Of a stretch of 5,532 nt of DNA, positions 5,459-5,532 are shown piece after piece. Location of the stretch: the NCBI GenBank assembly GCA_030606465.1, contig JAUWGL010000071.1:1-5532 (forward strand). The letters run 5' to 3'. Numbering within the stretch: the stretch's first letter is position 1; every line of letters starts with the position of its first letter. The notes beneath the pieces were generated by a model that had not been told where the DNA came from, ran no database searches, and saw only the letters and a program-made list of their open reading frames with translations. The DNA comes from Thermoplasmata archaeon. GTDB lineage: Archaea > Thermoplasmatota > E2 > DHVEG-1. Position numbers and translations under genes: made by a program.

Positions 5459-5532
5459 GGGCTTGTAGATCAGCTCGGAAGATCGCCTCCTTGGCATGGA
5501 GGAGGCCTCGGGTTCAAATCCCGACAAGTCCA
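5459..5532 (+). tRNA. tRNA-Ala (anticodon GGC)
   Basis: All 74 bases fold as a standard cloverleaf. The acceptor GGGCTTG (5459-5465) pairs with CAAGTCC (5525-5531), the D stem is GATC/GATC (5468-5471, 5481-5484), the anticodon stem is CCTCC/GGAGG with loop TTGGCAT (5491-5497), the variable loop is AGGCC, and the T stem TCGGG/CCCGA encloses TTCAAAT. The anticodon GGC at 5493-5495 reads alanine codons GCC and GCU. The third acceptor pair is G3-U70, the main alanine identity element for AlaRS, and A73 is the discriminator, so the identity is doubly supported. There is no intron. The gene ends on the last base of the window, so whether CCA is encoded cannot be seen. Confidence 0.97.

Overview
The window is AT-rich archaeal chromosome carrying housekeeping genes. 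Archaeal identity rests on three things: an archaeal-type adenylate kinase (AdkA) directly after secY, a DUF106/EMC3-type membrane protein after that, and archaeal/eukaryotic-style L15 and SecY proteins. The SecY sequence and low GC lean towards Thermoplasmatota or a related euryarchaeal group, but this is only an impression. No mobile element, CRISPR array or gene-free stretch over 300 bases is present.

Minus strand, read from about 4208 down to 1: a METTL5-like N6-adenine rRNA methyltransferase, a NYN/LabA (DUF88) nuclease-fold protein, ribosomal protein L15 (TTG start), SecY, AdkA, and the first 101 codons of a DUF106 (Oxa1/EMC3 superfamily) gene that runs off the left edge. L15-SecY-AdkA-DUF106 is the classic tail of the archaeal spc ribosomal cluster, with gaps of 19, 31 and 40 bases. 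Upstream of L15 the expected L30 and S5 genes are not found. A NYN gene sits there instead, and the spacer holds a TATA-bearing inverted repeat, so L15-secY-adk probably has its own promoter here.

Plus strand: divergent from the methyltransferase across a 48-base spacer is a 387-residue radical SAM protein of the spore-photolyase-like family (COG1533). Its last ~80 residues look like the N-terminal helix-hairpin-helix domain of family X DNA polymerases. This fusion is the most unusual item in the window and suggests an enzyme that acts on DNA or another nucleic acid. Beyond it is a complete tRNA-Ala(GGC) with the G3-U70 identity pair, ending exactly on the last base.

Functionally, the minus-strand set links ribosome building and modification (L15, METTL5-like) with protein export and membrane insertion (SecY, DUF106) and nucleotide homeostasis (AdkA). 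The plus-strand genes appear to be a separate unit or units.
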